Shown here: piece after piece, positions 62,462 through 64,000 of the stretch
Layout of the letters: each line of letters opens with the position of its first letter
How positions within the stretch are numbered: position 1 is the first letter of the stretch
Assembly (NCBI GenBank): GCA_965222705.1
Contig: CBDCUO010000025.1
Location: forward strand, 10,005 to 74,004
DNA: 64,000 bases
Reading direction: 5' to 3'
Source of the DNA: JAFMDF01 sp965222705
GTDB taxonomy: Bacteria; Bacteroidota; Bacteroidia; Chitinophagales; Saprospiraceae
Position numbers and translations under genes: made by a program
Notes under the pieces: model-generated
Databases searched by the model: none
What the model was told of the DNA's origin: nothing
Seen by the model: only the letters and a program-made list of their open reading frames with translations

Positions 62462-63837
62462 ATGAAATCAGCCGCCAAGAACGCCTTAACTCAAGAAATC
62501 CTGACTGAAAATATATGGCGATTGATGGCCAAATTATCCCTTCCCGCTATTATTGCCATGTCCATTAATAGCATTAATACTTTCGTGGATGCCCTTTTTG
62601 TTGGTCAGTTTATTGGCCAAGATGCTTTAGCTGCTGTTTCTTTAGTTTTTCCGCTTACAATGATCACCAATGGCTTCTCAGCGATGATAGGGGTGGGTAG
62701 TTCCTCCTTGTTAAGCAGAGCGATTGGGGCAGACGACCAAGAAATACAACGAAAAGTATTCGGTACTTTAACTCTACTCTCCATTATTTCCGCTATTATT
62801 TTGACCTCTTTGGGGCTATACTTTGCCAGAGATTTGATTGCCATGATGGGGGGGACCGGTCGAATCTTGGATTTGGGAACTTATTATTATCAAATCATGT
62901 TATTGGGGACTTTTTTTCGGATATATAGCGTTGCTTTAAATATGTTGATTCGCGCAGAAGGGAAGATTAAAGAAGCGATGACTTATTCGATCATTGTCAC
63001 TCTAATCAATATTGCACTAAACCCTTTATTTATTGCTTATTTTGGGTGGGGAATTGCTGGAGCTGCAGGTTCAACAATTGTGGCAATGGTCCTTTTCACG
63101 ATTATGGGCTTGCGGTATTTCCTAGCAGGAAAAAACCAATTATTCGATTGACTTAAAAACTTTTTCTTTAGAAAAAAAATTGCGCCAACCTATATTGAGT
63201 GTAGGGATTTCTGCAATGATGCTGCAAATCATGTTTTTCGTGCAGCAGGCGGTTGTTTTTCGCTCCATTGCCCACTATGGCTCTGATTGGCACATTGCTT
63301 TTATGGGTGCGTGTTATCGCATTACTGTTTTGATTATTTTACCCACCTTTGGCTTTGCACAAGCCATGCAGCCTGTAGCAGGGATCAATTTTGGCGCAAA
63401 AGCATTTGATCGGGTCAAAGCAACCTTTAAAATATTCACAAAGGGCAGTTCTACCCTTTTAGTGATCATTTGGTTATTTTTAATGGCTTTTCCAGAGATG
63501 GTTTTGCGTTGGATGTTGCCCGAGGCCACTTTCTCTACCACAGATATCTTTAATTATCGAATGATGATGGTTTCGCTTCCAGTTTTTCCATTCTTCTTTA
63601 TGAGTAATACTTTGTTTCAGGCGATAGGAGCGGCAAAGACCGCAGGATATATGCTGGTCGCTAGAGAAATAGCCCTTTTTGTTCCCATAGTCTTGATATT
63701 GCCTTATATATATGGGGTGAATGGCATTTATCACGCTATTGTTCCTGTGAATACCCTCGTTTTTTTTAATCACTATTTATTTGATTTGGAGACAATTCCA
63801 GCAATGGAGAGACCTTGGCCAAGTTGCCATACCTTGA
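62462..63837 (+). pseudogene. MATE family efflux transporter gene split by two single-base frameshifts
   Basis: Three reading frames join into one normal MATE exporter. Frame 1 (62462-63148) starts MKSAAKNALTQEILTENIWRLMAKLSLPAIIAMSINSINTFVDALFVGQFIGQDALAAVSLVFPL and ends at ...GKNQLFD before a TGA. Frame 2 resumes with DLKTFSLEKKLRQPILSVGISAMMLQ (from about 63150) and runs to NTLVFF. In the T-run at 63760-63767 the frame changes again to give LITIYLIWRQFQQWRDLGQVAIP, stop 63835-63837. Both lesions are one extra T: in GATTGAC near 63149 and in the eight-T run. Corrected, the protein has about 457 residues and twelve helices, a normal MATE length. As read, two truncated halves would be made. 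The lesions are either real decay or sequencing/assembly errors; the otherwise intact coding quality favours recent or technical origin. Confidence 0.8.
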
Positions 63838-64000
63838 CAGGTTAAAAAGAAGCGAGTTCGGCGGGTTTTCCCTTGATAAGATTAAAAAATTTAAGCCTAC
63901 CGAACTACTTCTTCAATGAGTAATCGGTCTGTTGAGATGTCATATAGAAGTAAAACAACAAATTGTTACCCTGAAGATCCGTTTTGAATTGAGAACTAAG
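63838..64000. other. End of window, no gene recognised
   Basis: Holds an imperfect inverted repeat (AGTTCGG at 63855-63861 and CCGAACT at 63900-63906), probably the MATE terminator region. A 23-codon frame from 63916 has no support. Confidence 0.3.

Overview
The window looks like chromosomal DNA of a member of the Bacteroidota. The evidence is a PorP/SprF type IX secretion protein, a fused SecD-SecF translocase, a DUF2723 giant membrane protein, a YfhO protein, a DivIC/FtsB-like protein, several lipoproteins, and promoters of the form TTG/TTA-N19-20-TAnnTTTG instead of the classic -35/-10 pair. Base composition is AT-rich and start codons lack clear Shine-Dalgarno sequences, both usual for the phylum. 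Gene content resembles marine or sludge Saprospiria, but that narrower placement is only an inference. I see no prophage, transposase, integron, CRISPR array, tRNA or rRNA. The window is mostly core metabolism and envelope genes with a few odd non-coding segments.

Layout. 1-3.9 kb: the 5' part of a porP/sprF gene, a family 2 glycosyltransferase overlapping a PhzF-like isomerase, a DEDDh exonuclease and a small CxxC protein. 4.0-5.7 kb: tmRNA (ssrA) on the minus strand. Next to it lies a predicted 1.25-kb minus-strand transcript with a good promoter and an intrinsic terminator. It carries a 123-residue secreted protein flanked by many CAAACAC motifs and a 156-bp tandem repeat. 6.2-8.4 kb: glycerol kinase, then a minus-strand pair made of a stand-alone CHAT/caspase-like protein and a tiny coupled ORF. 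9-12.8 kb: an LVIVD-repeat lipoprotein and a beta-barrel protein separated by two hairpins with complementary loops, then a DAO-type flavoprotein. 12.9-21.9 kb: YfhO and glutamate synthase (gltB-gltD). 22.3-31 kb: a subtilase with a C-terminal sorting-like domain, a transglutaminase-like protein, a triple-repeat secreted protein, threonine aldolase whose promoter sits between the arms of a perfect 21-bp inverted repeat, MsrA, an MBL hydrolase and carA. 31-38.6 kb: enolase, a DivIC-like protein, sucD, DUF4112, a metal ABC permease fused to a DtxR-like regulator, upp and an M23 peptidase. 38.6-42.2 kb: an operon of pgi with TRAP transporter subunits dctQ and dctM. 42.6-52 kb: the DUF2723 protein, an unrecognised 470-residue protein, TrkA-TrkH potassium uptake and recN. 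52-64 kb: MltA lytic transglycosylase, an LCAD-type acyl-CoA dehydrogenase closely followed by recD2, type II NADH dehydrogenase, secDF and a MATE exporter gene broken by two single-base frameshifts.

The genes form short operons (pgi-dctQ-dctM, trkA-trkH, acyl-CoA dehydrogenase-recD2, CHAT-small ORF) rather than one large system. The strongest candidates for undescribed biology are the CAAACAC transcript next to ssrA, the stand-alone CHAT pair, the inverted repeat around the ltaE promoter and the kissing-hairpin pair at 10.3 kb. All functional assignments come from reading motifs by eye; no database search was run.
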